Origin: an uncultured Collinsella sp.
GTDB taxonomy: Bacteria; Actinomycetota; Coriobacteriia; Coriobacteriales; Coriobacteriaceae
Direction: 5' to 3'
Assembly: GCA_938036665.1 (NCBI GenBank)
Contig: CALHWR010000163.1
Coordinates: 1-13,218 of the forward strand
Length of the DNA stretch: 13,218 nt
The notes below the pieces were generated by a model, which searched no databases, was not told where the DNA came from, and was given only the letters and a program-made list of their open reading frames with translations. Numbering within the stretch: the first letter of the stretch is position 1; each line of letters opens with the position of its first letter. This document shows positions 1 to 6,088 of the stretch, piece after piece. The position numbers and the translations under genes are program-made.

Positions 1-38
1 GCTCCGCACCCTTGCGGGTTCGAATCCCTCCGCTTGCC
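1..38 (+). tRNA. 3' end of a tRNA gene, probably class II, cut by the window edge
   Basis: A T-loop TTCGAAT (19-25) is flanked by a 5-base T-stem, GCGGG (14-18) with CCCTC (26-30), which has one mismatch. Seven bases (31-37) would form the 3' side of the acceptor stem and base 38 the discriminator. The bases GCACCC just before the T-arm look like the 3' side of a long variable arm, which would make this a class II tRNA (Ser, Leu or Sec). The anticodon lies outside the window, so the isotype cannot be decided. CCA does not seem to be encoded, as is also the case for the neighbouring tRNA-Gln. Confidence 0.6.
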
Positions 39-42
39 CACG

Positions 43-78
43 AAAAAGCGCTCCAGGTTCATAAGAGCCTGGAGCGCT
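43..78 (-). terminator. Rho-independent terminator between converging tRNA genes
   Basis: AGCGCTCCAGG (47-57) and CCTGGAGCGCT (68-78) form a perfect 11-base-pair stem with a 10-base loop. Read on the - strand, the stem is followed by a T run (the A run at 43-47), so it is a canonical terminator for the tRNA-Gln transcript. On the + strand it is followed only by ATGTTCTTT, so it may also stop the upstream tRNA, but less efficiently. Confidence 0.8.
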
Positions 79-91
79 ATGTTCTTTGGGG

Positions 92-163
92 CTGGGACGG
101 AGGGATTCGAACCCCCAACAGCCGGCACCAAAAACCGGAGTTCTACCGTTGAACTACGTCCCA
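92..163 (-). tRNA. tRNA-Gln (anticodon UUG)
   Basis: Read on the - strand this folds as a complete 72-base cloverleaf. The acceptor stem TGGGACG pairs with CGTCCCA. The D-stem is GTTC/GAAC. The anticodon stem CCGGT/GCCGG closes the loop TTTTGGT, whose anticodon TTG reads CAA for glutamine. The T-arm is GGGGG-TTCGAAT-CCCTC. The discriminator is G and CCA is not encoded, since the next bases are CCC. The gene lies 38 bases downstream of the peptidoglycan-binding protein gene on the same strand and ends at the hairpin at 47-78. Confidence 0.95.
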
Positions 164-194
164 ATGTCTGGTGTTGCTCAAAAGCAACTCGTCT

Positions 195-223
195 AGTTTA
201 CCTAATCTGCGAGGGCATCGCAA
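195..223 (-). promoter_or_regulatory. Possible promoter of tRNA-Gln
   Basis: On the - strand, TTGCGA (218-223) and TAAACT (195-200) are 17 bases apart. Each matches the sigma70-type consensus at four of six positions. The start would fall about 25 bases before the tRNA. The -35 box lies inside the last codons of the upstream gene. Co-transcription with that gene is also possible, since no terminator is seen between them; the small hairpin at 173-188 has no T run. Confidence 0.35.
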
Positions 224-1107
224 ACGCCATCGAGAAGGCGGACGGCGAGGGTCTGCGCGTCGCTTGCGGTAAAGGTGCCGTTGTAACGCGTCATGCCGGT
301 GAGCTCGATGCGAATTCGTGCCGGCTTTTGCTGTGCGGCAACATTGGCGGTACGGATGCGTTGGGCCAGGTTGTGGCACTCGGCGAGGGCGATCGTGGCG
401 CGCGGGGCGGCGTCTGCAGGCAACTCGTCGCTTGCGATCTCGAGCACCAGGTCAACGTCGGTCGGAACCTCGGAATCGCAAAGCATCATGCCGCTGCTGT
501 CGGTCGTCGCCGTGGCGATGTTCCACATGCGCGATGCTACGCTGCGCGCAATGGGGTCCTCGCCGATGACGGCAATCTGGAAGCGCTCGAGCACGTTGGC
601 GGCGCGAGCAAAACCGATGCGCGATTCGGCCTCGGTGACCGAGGGCTTGCCCTCCCACACATGGTGCAGGCGGTTGATGTAGGCGTAGGTGTCCTGGAAG
701 GCCATGCCGTCGGCAAACAGGCCGACATTTTCCTGGAACTGCTGCAGGGCGGCCTCGGTATGCGGACCAAAGTAGCCGTCGTCTTCGCCACAGGCAAAGC
801 CCAAAACGTTGAGAGCGCGCTGCAGGGCCTTGACGTCGGCGCCGTGAAAATTGGGCATGCGAAGGTAGAGCGTGCGGTCGCCCAACTTGTATGAAGCGTC
901 TACAAGGGCGCTCCAGCAGGGGATATCGACAGCATAACCGGCCGCAAGGCCGCTATCGAGCCTAAACGTGCCAACAGCCTGCTCGGTGGTGGTGCCAAAG
1001 CGCTTGTCGGCGACCTCGTCGGCATCGATGGTGTAACCGAGCTGCAGAAGGCGGGACTGAACATCCTCGACGGCTGCTCCCCGCATGCCCGTGGTAATAG
1101 GTTCCAT
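202..1107 (-). CDS. Cytoplasmic protein with two peptidoglycan-binding domains
   Basis: The product has 301 residues. Two PG_binding_1-type repeats are visible, at about residues 5-68 (RGAAVEDVQSRLLQLGY, then FGTTTEQAVGTFR) and about 86-145 (HGADVKALQRALNVLGF, then FGPHTEAALQQFQ). The remaining half, about 150-301, has no motif that I recognise with confidence. There is no signal peptide, lipobox or membrane segment, so it should be cytoplasmic unless exported by another route. The combination recalls the cytoplasmic actinobacterial regulator CwlM, which has two such domains plus an amidase-type domain; if the C-terminal half is related, the zinc-binding His and Glu pattern has been lost. The start is supported by AAGGGG about 7 bases upstream of the ATG. 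It follows the prenyl synthase gene on the same strand by 139 bases, a gap with its own inverted repeat. The domain call is firm; the role is unknown. Confidence 0.85.
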   Translation of the reverse strand: MEPITTGMRGAAVEDVQSRLLQLGYTIDADEVADKRFGTTTEQAVGTFRLDSGLAAGYAVDIPCWSALVDASYKLGDRTLYLRMPNFHGADVKALQRALNVLGFACGEDDGYFGPHTEAALQQFQENVGLFADGMAFQDTYAYINRLHHVWEGKPSVTEAESRIGFARAANVLERFQIAVIGEDPIARSVASRMWNIATATTDSSGMMLCDSEVPTDVDLVLEIASDELPADAAPRATIALAECHNLAQRIRTANVAAQQKPARIRIELTGMTRYNGTFTASDAQTLAVRLLDGVCDALAD

Positions 1108-1185
1108 GAACGAACCCCTTTCGGCGTACGATTCGTACTATTTTGAGCGCGTGTCGGATAGACAACGCGAGACAATGCATAAACA

Positions 1186-1201
1186 TACACTCAACAGTGT
1201 A
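1186..1201. promoter_or_regulatory. Inverted repeat, possible operator upstream of the peptidoglycan-binding gene
   Basis: TACACT-CAAC-AGTGTA is a perfect 6-base dyad with a 4-base centre. It lies about 80 bases before the start codon, in the 139-base gap between two - strand genes. A weak -35 (TTGCTA, - strand) overlaps it. It is too short and lacks a T run to be a terminator, so an operator is the more likely reading. Confidence 0.3.
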
Positions 1202-1246
1202 GCAACTTGTACCCAAACGCGCTGCCCACAGGTTTTGTGACCCCCG

Positions 1247-2272
1247 CTAGTTGAGACGCTCCACAAAGAAATCTGCCATGGAGAGGAACAGCTCGCGTGC
1301 GTGCGGGTCAAGTTCAACGTCCTCGATGGCAGCCTTGGCTTTTGCGGTCAGGTCCAGCGCGTAGGCGTGAGCATATTCTATGGAGCCGGTCTGCTGGAAG
1401 ATCTCCACGGCACGCGCGAGCTGCGCGGGGTCCTCGGTGCCCGAGGAAAGAATGGCCTCGACCTCGTCGTGATAGCGCTCATCCGACAGGGCATGCACAG
1501 CGACGAGCGTGCGCTTGCCCTCGGTGATGTCGGTGCGGAAGTCCTTGTTAGCGGCTTCTTTGGTGCCGACCAAGTTGAGCAGGTCGTCCTGAATTTGAAA
1601 GGCAAGGCCAGTGTGCAGGCCAAAGGCGCGTAGCGCCTCGACCTGCTCTTTGCTGCCGCCACCGATAATGGCTCCGGCGGCAAGTGGCGTGGCTCCGCTG
1701 TAATACGCGGTCTTGTGCGTGGCCATGTCCAGGTAGTCATCAACCGAGATATCAAAGCGCTTGTCACGGACCCAGCCCAGGTCGAGCGCTTGGCCCTCGA
1801 TGGTACGGACGATCATCTCGGTAAGCTCGTGGAGCACGCGAAGCTTCACGTCTGCGTTGAGCGTGGGGTCGTCGAGAACCGTCTTGGTGACCATGGTGAG
1901 CGCCAGGTCACCGCAGTTGATGGCAAGACCGGTACCCTCGGTAAGGTGCATGCAGGGCTTGCCGCGACGAATCTGTCCGTTGTCGGCGATGTCGTCGTGG
2001 ATGAGTGCGCCCGACTGAAAGTGCTCGATGGCCGCCGCGGCGCTGCGGGCGCTCTCAAAGCTACCGCCCACTGCGGTTGCGGCGAGCATGCAGATGAGCG
2101 GGCGGTGGCGCTTGCCAGCGTTTGCCGTAAATGCCGAGAGCGGGGTATACAGGTAGCGCTCGATATCGGCGGAAGTCGCCTGTCCGTCAAAGAACGTGGC
2201 CAGATAGTCGTTAATCTGGTCAAAGTGCTGGGCTAAAAAGCTGGTAAACGGACTGGACACGGGTTCTCGCAT
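1247..2272 (-). CDS. Polyprenyl diphosphate synthase (trans-isoprenyl diphosphate synthase family)
   Basis: The product has 341 residues. It should condense isopentenyl diphosphate onto an allylic diphosphate in the cytoplasm, supplying chains for quinones, undecaprenyl carriers or other isoprenoids. Family motifs appear in order: GKRHRP (53-58), the first Asp-rich motif HDDIAD (92-97) followed by RRGKP (102-106), GQALDL (160-165), HKT (186-188), the second Asp-rich motif QIQDDLLN (226-233) and GKRT (252-255). The residues four and five positions before the first Asp-rich motif are Ala and Gly, not the aromatic ones that cap chain growth in farnesyl synthases, so a product longer than C15 is likely (inference). 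The second motif ends in Asn instead of Asp. No good ribosome binding site precedes the ATG at 2272; a GTG four codons downstream is an alternative start. The exact product cannot be read from sequence. Confidence 0.92.
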   Translation of the reverse strand: MREPVSSPFTSFLAQHFDQINDYLATFFDGQATSADIERYLYTPLSAFTANAGKRHRPLICMLAATAVGGSFESARSAAAAIEHFQSGALIHDDIADNGQIRRGKPCMHLTEGTGLAINCGDLALTMVTKTVLDDPTLNADVKLRVLHELTEMIVRTIEGQALDLGWVRDKRFDISVDDYLDMATHKTAYYSGATPLAAGAIIGGGSKEQVEALRAFGLHTGLAFQIQDDLLNLVGTKEAANKDFRTDITEGKRTLVAVHALSDERYHDEVEAILSSGTEDPAQLARAVEIFQQTGSIEYAHAYALDLTAKAKAAIEDVELDPHARELFLSMADFFVERLN

Positions 2273-2295
2273 TCTTTGATAGGTTGCATCGTTGC

Positions 2296-2301
2296 ATTAT
2301 G
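2296..2301 (-). promoter_or_regulatory. Candidate -10 box for the polyprenyl synthase gene
   Basis: CATAAT on the - strand matches TATAAT at five of six positions and lies 23 bases before the start codon. No convincing -35 box is found at the usual distance. The box sits within the near-palindrome TGCATTATGCA. The whole 2273-2387 gap shows no clear terminator for the PTS-HAD gene upstream. Confidence 0.25.
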
Positions 2302-2387
2302 CAGACAACATATTGCCACATTAGGGCGTCGAGCGCGGCGGTTGAAGACGATTGGTCCATGCGGCCGCAAGTGCAGTAGGGGCTTGG

Positions 2388-4838
2388 CTAGATAAGCCCA
2401 AAGTGTTCGAGCGCGGTGACGACGCCGTCGTGGTCGATGCTGTCGGTGACATAGTCGGCCTTTTCCTTGAGGAAGTCCGGTGCATTGCCCATGGCGATGC
2501 CGACGTCGACGGCGTTCATCAGCGAGATGTCATTGCTGGCGTCGCCGATGCCGTATACGGTTCCGTGGTGGGGATCGAGGGCGTCGAGTACGGACTGGAT
2601 ACCCTCGCGCTTGGTGCATTCGCGAGGCGAAATCTCGGTCACTTCGAGCTCGAGCTCGTTAAAGCAGAGCAGCGGCTCAAACGCTTGATCCTGAGCGATG
2701 CGGTTGGCAAGCGACGTGGACATTAAGATCTTGTAGGCGCTGTAATGTTGCAGCTGCGTAATTGCATCGCCCACGGTGCGGGCGTATCCCGGAGCGTCGG
2801 GCGCATCGGCACTCATGCGAACGACGCCATTGAGTCCCTCAAAACGAATCACTTCGTCCGATTGCTCAAGAATGGGAGCAAGGCGCTGCAGCATGCCGGG
2901 CGTCATCGCCAAATCGCGAATCACGTGTCCCTCAAGTTCGACATAGCCACCCGCGAGGCAGACGATGCCGGTCCAGGGCAGCTCGAGCAGCTTTGGATGG
3001 ATGCAGCTCAGCGTGCGCCCTGTGCAGATAAACGCCATATTGCCCTTGGCGACAAAATCACGGATGGCTTGCGAGACCGCTTCATTGGGATAGGGGGAGA
3101 GGTCTCGCTCGCTCTCGGGAAGCTCTTGTGCCACTCGAGGGTCTTGCCAGGCGAGTGTTCCGTCGATATCGAAGAAGCAGATATCGCCGCGCTTATGGGC
3201 TGCGCTGGCGGCAGGGGAGGCCGAGGTGGTGGACACAAATCCCGGCTCGAGGCCCATGATCTGGTCAAAATGCTCTTTAACGCGGGGAACGGAGATGCCA
3301 ATAATCACCTGGGCGGTCTTGCCCGTAATGATGAGGCCCTTGGCGCCCACCGCGACAAACGACGCATTATCTGCAACGATGGAAGGGTCTGCGACCTCGA
3401 CGCGCAGGCGCGTGGCGCAGTTGGTTGCGCCCACGATATTGCCAACGCCACCTAAAAGCTGAATTACCCGCTCAGCGAGGACGTGATCTTGATCGGATTG
3501 AATACTGACCTCGCCATTGGGAGATTGCTCTTTGGCAAAGCCGCTTCCCGTTAAACGATCGATTGCCGCGCGATTGGAGACATGATCCTCGCGGCCCGGC
3601 GTCTTAAGGTCATAGACCAAGATGAGTGCTCGAAAACTAACAAAAAAGATGAGGCTAAAGGCAAGACCGATACCGAGCGCCAAAAGGTAGGAGCCGGCAT
3701 GCATTCGCATGAGTGGGATGAAGTTGAAGGCCGTCATTTCCATGAGACCGCCCGAGAAGATGCCGACGATGCCAAAGAAGTTCATGGTCATGGCAAGGCA
3801 GGAGGACAGGACGGCGTAGAGCAAAAAGAGTCCGGGATAGGTGAACATAAAGAGAAACTCGAGCGGCTCGGTGACGCCGCAGACCACCGAGGCGACGATG
3901 GCGGGCAAAAGGATGACCTTAAGGCCGGCGCGGCGTTCGGGTTTGGCGGTGAAATAGAATGCTGCCGCGATGGCGGGAAGGCCAAAGAGCTTGCCCCAGC
4001 CGGTGGCGGTAAAACCTGCCCAGGGCGCAAGTTCATTTAAAGGGCGCGTGCTATGGGAGAGAATGGGGAGCAGGTTGGTCCACGTGGCGTAAATACCGTC
4101 GTGAATGACCAGATTGTCGTAATAGATGGGCATATAGAGCAGATGGTGCAGTCCCATGGGCTCGAGCGCTCGCTCCAAAAACACAAAGATGCCCACGCCG
4201 AAGGGGCCGACGCCCGCAAGTGCGTGGCGCAGCGTTTCGGTCACAGCGTATGCGAAGGGCACGATGGCGGCCGAGATGGCGGCAAGGGCAAACACGGCAA
4301 AAAAGCTGATGAGGTAGACCAGCGAGGAACCCGAGAAGGTGCCGAGCCAATCGGGAACCTTGGCATCGTAGAAGCGGTCATGGATGGCGACGACGGTTGC
4401 CGATACCGCCAGCGGGCCGATAATGCCGGTGTCGAGCGTCTTGATGCCGTCGATGACGGTGATACCGCTGGCGGGGGTCAAAGATGATGGGTACTTAAGC
4501 CCAAGGTTGTCTCCGCTCAGCTTAATGATCTCGCTCAAAAAGAAGCAATAGGCAAAATAGGCCACGAGTGCCTCGAGGCAGCAGCGCGCCGGTTGCTTTT
4601 GGGCAAGACCGATAGGCAGCGCTACGGCAAAAAGGAGCGGGAGACGTTTAAAGACCGTCCACGAGCCGCGCTGGATGATGGTCCAGAAAACGTACCAAGG
4701 GGTTCCGTATACGGCGAGGTCACCGACGATGTCTACGGTCGTGGCGAGGGCGGAGATGCCGACCATGAGGCCTGATATAGAAAACAGCATGGCGGGCGCG
4801 AACATGGCTCCGCCAAAACGTTGGATTTTCTGCAGCAT
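2388..4838 (-). CDS. PTS EIIC-EIIB fused to a Cof-type HAD phosphatase
   Basis: The product has 816 residues. Residues 1-413 are a glucose/maltose-family EIIC membrane domain, starting MLQKIQRFGGAMFAPAML, with many hydrophobic segments and the family motif GVTEPLEF (321-328). Residues about 448-528 are EIIB, with the phosphorylated Cys474 in NCATRLR. A Ser/Ala/Thr linker (about 533-550) leads to a HAD-IIB domain: nucleophile Asp557 and Asp559 in FFDIDGTL, CTGR (605-608), Lys743, and the acidic motif GDASND (765-770). All catalytic residues are present, so both halves look active. The protein should import and phosphorylate a sugar, and the HAD part may hydrolyse a sugar phosphate. No EIIA domain is present, so one must act in trans. 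I chose the ATG at 4838 because GGAAGG precedes it by 6 bases; the ATG at 4874 has no ribosome binding site. The gene is divergent from the GntR regulator and shares its operator region. The substrate is not known; glucose, maltose or another glucoside are candidates. Confidence 0.92.
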   Translation of the reverse strand: MLQKIQRFGGAMFAPAMLFSISGLMVGISALATTVDIVGDLAVYGTPWYVFWTIIQRGSWTVFKRLPLLFAVALPIGLAQKQPARCCLEALVAYFAYCFFLSEIIKLSGDNLGLKYPSSLTPASGITVIDGIKTLDTGIIGPLAVSATVVAIHDRFYDAKVPDWLGTFSGSSLVYLISFFAVFALAAISAAIVPFAYAVTETLRHALAGVGPFGVGIFVFLERALEPMGLHHLLYMPIYYDNLVIHDGIYATWTNLLPILSHSTRPLNELAPWAGFTATGWGKLFGLPAIAAAFYFTAKPERRAGLKVILLPAIVASVVCGVTEPLEFLFMFTYPGLFLLYAVLSSCLAMTMNFFGIVGIFSGGLMEMTAFNFIPLMRMHAGSYLLALGIGLAFSLIFFVSFRALILVYDLKTPGREDHVSNRAAIDRLTGSGFAKEQSPNGEVSIQSDQDHVLAERVIQLLGGVGNIVGATNCATRLRVEVADPSIVADNASFVAVGAKGLIITGKTAQVIIGISVPRVKEHFDQIMGLEPGFVSTTSASPAASAAHKRGDICFFDIDGTLAWQDPRVAQELPESERDLSPYPNEAVSQAIRDFVAKGNMAFICTGRTLSCIHPKLLELPWTGIVCLAGGYVELEGHVIRDLAMTPGMLQRLAPILEQSDEVIRFEGLNGVVRMSADAPDAPGYARTVGDAITQLQHYSAYKILMSTSLANRIAQDQAFEPLLCFNELELEVTEISPRECTKREGIQSVLDALDPHHGTVYGIGDASNDISLMNAVDVGIAMGNAPDFLKEKADYVTDSIDHDGVVTALEHFGLI

Positions 4839-4876
4839 AATATGCCTTCCGGATGCAACATGCTGTGCGAGCAAGA

Positions 4877-4888
4877 ACGTTTAAACAA
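4877..4888. promoter_or_regulatory. Putative GntR operator 1 (PTS-HAD side)
   Basis: ACGTTTAAACAA matches the local 12-base consensus TTGTTTAAACAA at ten positions. It lies about 39 bases upstream of the PTS-HAD start codon, next to a candidate -10 box (TACAAT, 4896-4901, - strand), so a bound repressor could block that promoter. Confidence 0.5.
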
Positions 4889-4895
4889 TGAACTC

Positions 4896-4901
4896 ATTGT
4901 A
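4896..4901 (-). promoter_or_regulatory. Candidate -10 box of the PTS-HAD gene
   Basis: TACAAT on the - strand matches TATAAT at five of six positions. The predicted start falls just before or within operator 1, giving a leader of about 50 bases. No good -35 box is seen. An alternative promoter would use TTTAAA in operator 1 as -35 and CATGTT as -10, by analogy with the two + strand promoters, but its -10 is poor. Confidence 0.3.
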
Positions 4902-4961
4902 GAGGACTGGCTGCTTGCCGCATTGACGGTTTTGATTCGGTCCGATTTGGGTTTCGGGGGA

Positions 4962-4973
4962 ACCGTCGACGGT
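4962..4973. repeat. Perfect 12-base palindrome in the divergent intergenic region
   Basis: ACCGTCGACGGT is its own reverse complement. It lies midway between the PTS-HAD and gntR start codons. Its function is unknown; it could be a site for a second regulator. Confidence 0.35.
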
Positions 4974-4989
4974 AAATAATCCGTGCTTT

Positions 4990-5002
4990 ACCGATAATCG
5001 GT
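4990..5002. repeat. Perfect palindrome abutting operator 2
   Basis: ACCGAT-A-ATCGGT has 6-base arms around one central base and overlaps the first bases of operator 2. It shares the ACCG...CGGT ends with the palindrome at 4962-4973, and the two centres are about 28 bases apart. It may be a second regulator's site or an extension of the GntR site. Confidence 0.35.
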
Positions 5003-5010
5003 TTAAACAA
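4999..5010. promoter_or_regulatory. Putative GntR operator 2 (autoregulatory)
   Basis: CGGTTTAAACAA matches the local consensus TTGTTTAAACAA at ten of twelve positions. It covers the proposed -35 box of the gntR promoter, so binding should repress the regulator's own gene. Confidence 0.5.
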
Positions 5011-5029
5011 CTTTAAGAAATGCTATCGT
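5002..5029 (+). promoter_or_regulatory. Candidate promoter of the GntR regulator gene
   Basis: The -35 box would be TTTAAA (5002-5007), followed by a 16-base spacer and the -10 box TATCGT (5024-5029). The -10 box is preceded by TG one base upstream, giving an extended -10 pattern (TGCTATCGT). The same geometry occurs upstream of the ABC operon. The start would be near 5036, giving a leader of about 27 bases. Confidence 0.45.
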
Positions 5030-5062
5030 GCCTAGCCATACATATTCATTAGAGGTGAAATC

Positions 5063-5782
5063 ATGCCAAAAGCGATTTACGAAGGAATCTACCGCGAGAT
5101 CCGTTCGCGCATCATCAACGGGACCTATGCGTTTCAGGAGATGCTGCCAACCGAAGCCGAGCTGACCGCGGAGTTTGGCTGCACGCGCAATACCGTTCGA
5201 CGCGCCTTGAGCATACTGGCCGACCAGATGTTTGTGCAGCCTATACACGGCAAGGGCGTGCGCGTTATTTGGCTTAAGGGCGAAACCGATATGCTGGGCG
5301 CACTCGAAGAGGTTGAGTCGTTTGGCGAGTTCGCAAAACGCAACAATGCCGTCGCATCGACCGAGGTCAAGTCTTTTGAACATTTGATTTGCACTGAGCA
5401 ACTCTCTCGTCGCCTGGGCTTTAAGGTGGGCGAGGAGCTGATTCGCGTCGTGCGTGTCCGAAGCCTCAACGGCAGTGCTCGCCAGGTGGACCACGGCTAC
5501 TTTTTGGAGTCGATCGCCAAGGGCCTGACGCCCGAGGTCGCCGAGAAGTCCATCTACGACTATCTGGAGCACAAGCGCGGCATCAAAGTGATGGCGAGCC
5601 GCCGTACGGTGAGTGTCGAGCTCGCCAACGATGAGGACTGCAGCTACTTGGACCTTGGCAAGTACAACTGTGTCGCCGTCATGGAGAGCCAGTCGTACAC
5701 TTCGGACGGCATCTTGTTCGAGGTCACGCATGCCCGCACGCATCCCGAGATCTTCCACTACCGCGTCAACTCCAAGCGATAG
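5063..5782 (+). CDS. GntR-family transcriptional regulator with UTRA domain, TreR-like
   Basis: The product has 239 residues, the usual size for the HutC/TreR branch. Residues about 4-70 form the winged helix-turn-helix, with LPTEAELTAEFGCTRNTVRRAL (28-49) covering the recognition helix and HGKGVRV (62-68) the wing. Residues about 90-235 form a UTRA ligand-binding domain; SIYDYLE (163-169) and the FHYRVNSKR end resemble TreR. Family members usually repress sugar genes and release DNA on binding a sugar phosphate; in Bacillus TreR the ligand is trehalose-6-phosphate. AGAGGTG just upstream of the ATG supports the start. Its gene sits between a divergent PTS-HAD gene and a sugar ABC operon, and both flanks carry a common 12-base operator-like motif, so it probably controls both and itself. 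The effector is unknown; trehalose-, maltose- or glucose-phosphates are candidates. Confidence 0.92.
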   Translation: MPKAIYEGIYREIRSRIINGTYAFQEMLPTEAELTAEFGCTRNTVRRALSILADQMFVQPIHGKGVRVIWLKGETDMLGALEEVESFGEFAKRNNAVASTEVKSFEHLICTEQLSRRLGFKVGEELIRVVRVRSLNGSARQVDHGYFLESIAKGLTPEVAEKSIYDYLEHKRGIKVMASRRTVSVELANDEDCSYLDLGKYNCVAVMESQSYTSDGILFEVTHARTHPEIFHYRVNSKR

Positions 5783-5823
5783 CCGGCTAGCTCGCAGCCT
5801 GACGAGACTCATGCCCTCAAAGC

Positions 5824-5872
5824 GAAAACGCCCGGTCAAACCGACGATGCATCGGCTTGATCGGGCGTTTTC
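5824..5872 (+). terminator. Strong Rho-independent terminator of the GntR gene
   Basis: GAAAACGCCCGGTCAA (5824-5839) pairs with TTGATCGGGCGTTTTC (5857-5872) over 16 positions, with one G-U type pair. An inner CCGA/TCGG stem extends it. The A and T runs at the ends serve as U tract in either direction. It separates the regulator from the ABC operon. Confidence 0.85.
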
Positions 5873-5893
5873 TCTGCATTCGATAACAAATAA

Positions 5894-5905
5894 TTGTTTA
5901 TACAA
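5894..5905. promoter_or_regulatory. Putative GntR operator 3 (upstream site of the ABC operon)
   Basis: TTGTTTATACAA matches the local consensus at eleven of twelve positions and has TTGT/ACAA ends. Its centre is 75 bases (about seven helical turns) from operator 4, a spacing that would allow a repression loop. As I recall it, the Bacillus TreR operator has a similar form (TTGTATATACAA). Confidence 0.5.
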
Positions 5906-5925
5906 AACTTGTCAAGTATCAAGTT
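5906..5925. repeat. Inverted repeat next to operator 3
   Basis: AACTTG (5906-5911) and CAAGTT (5920-5925) form a 6-base dyad with an 8-base centre, directly adjoining operator 3. It may be part of a composite control site; no factor can be named. Confidence 0.25.
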
Positions 5926-5968
5926 GAAATTACCGTTCACCGAAGTTTTTCTACCGCTCTAGTAATAC

Positions 5969-5980
5969 TTGTTCAAACAA
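5969..5980. promoter_or_regulatory. Putative GntR operator 4 (promoter site of the ABC operon)
   Basis: TTGTTCAAACAA matches the local consensus at eleven of twelve positions. It covers the proposed -35 box of the ABC operon promoter in the same way operator 2 covers that of gntR. Confidence 0.55.
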
Positions 5981-6000
5981 CTAGCCAAATAGCGTATTGT
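5973..6000 (+). promoter_or_regulatory. Candidate promoter of the sugar ABC operon
   Basis: The proposed -35 box is TTCAAA (5973-5978) and the -10 box TATTGT (5995-6000), with a 16-base spacer. The gntR promoter has the same layout and closely similar bases (operator, -35, spacer, TATYGTGC). The leader from about 6007 to 6088 can form two hairpins, GGGG/CCCC (6015-6028) and GGCGGC/GCCGCC (6047-6065), before the ribosome binding site. The 5783-6088 gap thus holds a terminator, two operators, this promoter and the leader, but no gene. Confidence 0.45.
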
Positions 6001-6088
6001 GCAAATCAGCAAAAGGGGCAAAGTCCCCGAGCCAATCTCCGAAGGCGGCGGCAAAGGGTGCCGCCACGGTGTGAAAGGGTGGATTGTA

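Noticed and set aside
1108..1246. A terminator for the polyprenyl synthase gene
   Set aside because: No stem followed by a T run on the - strand could be found; only the short dyad at 1186-1201 is symmetric.
4839..4874. Upstream ATG at 4874 as start of the PTS-HAD gene
   Set aside because: The 12 extra residues are unlike an EIIC N-terminus and no ribosome binding site precedes this ATG, whereas the ATG at 4838 has GGAAGG at good spacing.
5003..5905. A 300-codon - strand open frame opposite the GntR gene
   Set aside because: It runs through the gntR terminator and operator 3, and the + strand frame is a clear GntR/UTRA protein.
5999..6088. Upstream ATG at 5999 as start of the binding protein
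   Set aside because: It would place 30 residues before the signal peptide and lies within the promoter region; the ATG at 6089 has a ribosome binding site and begins a normal signal.
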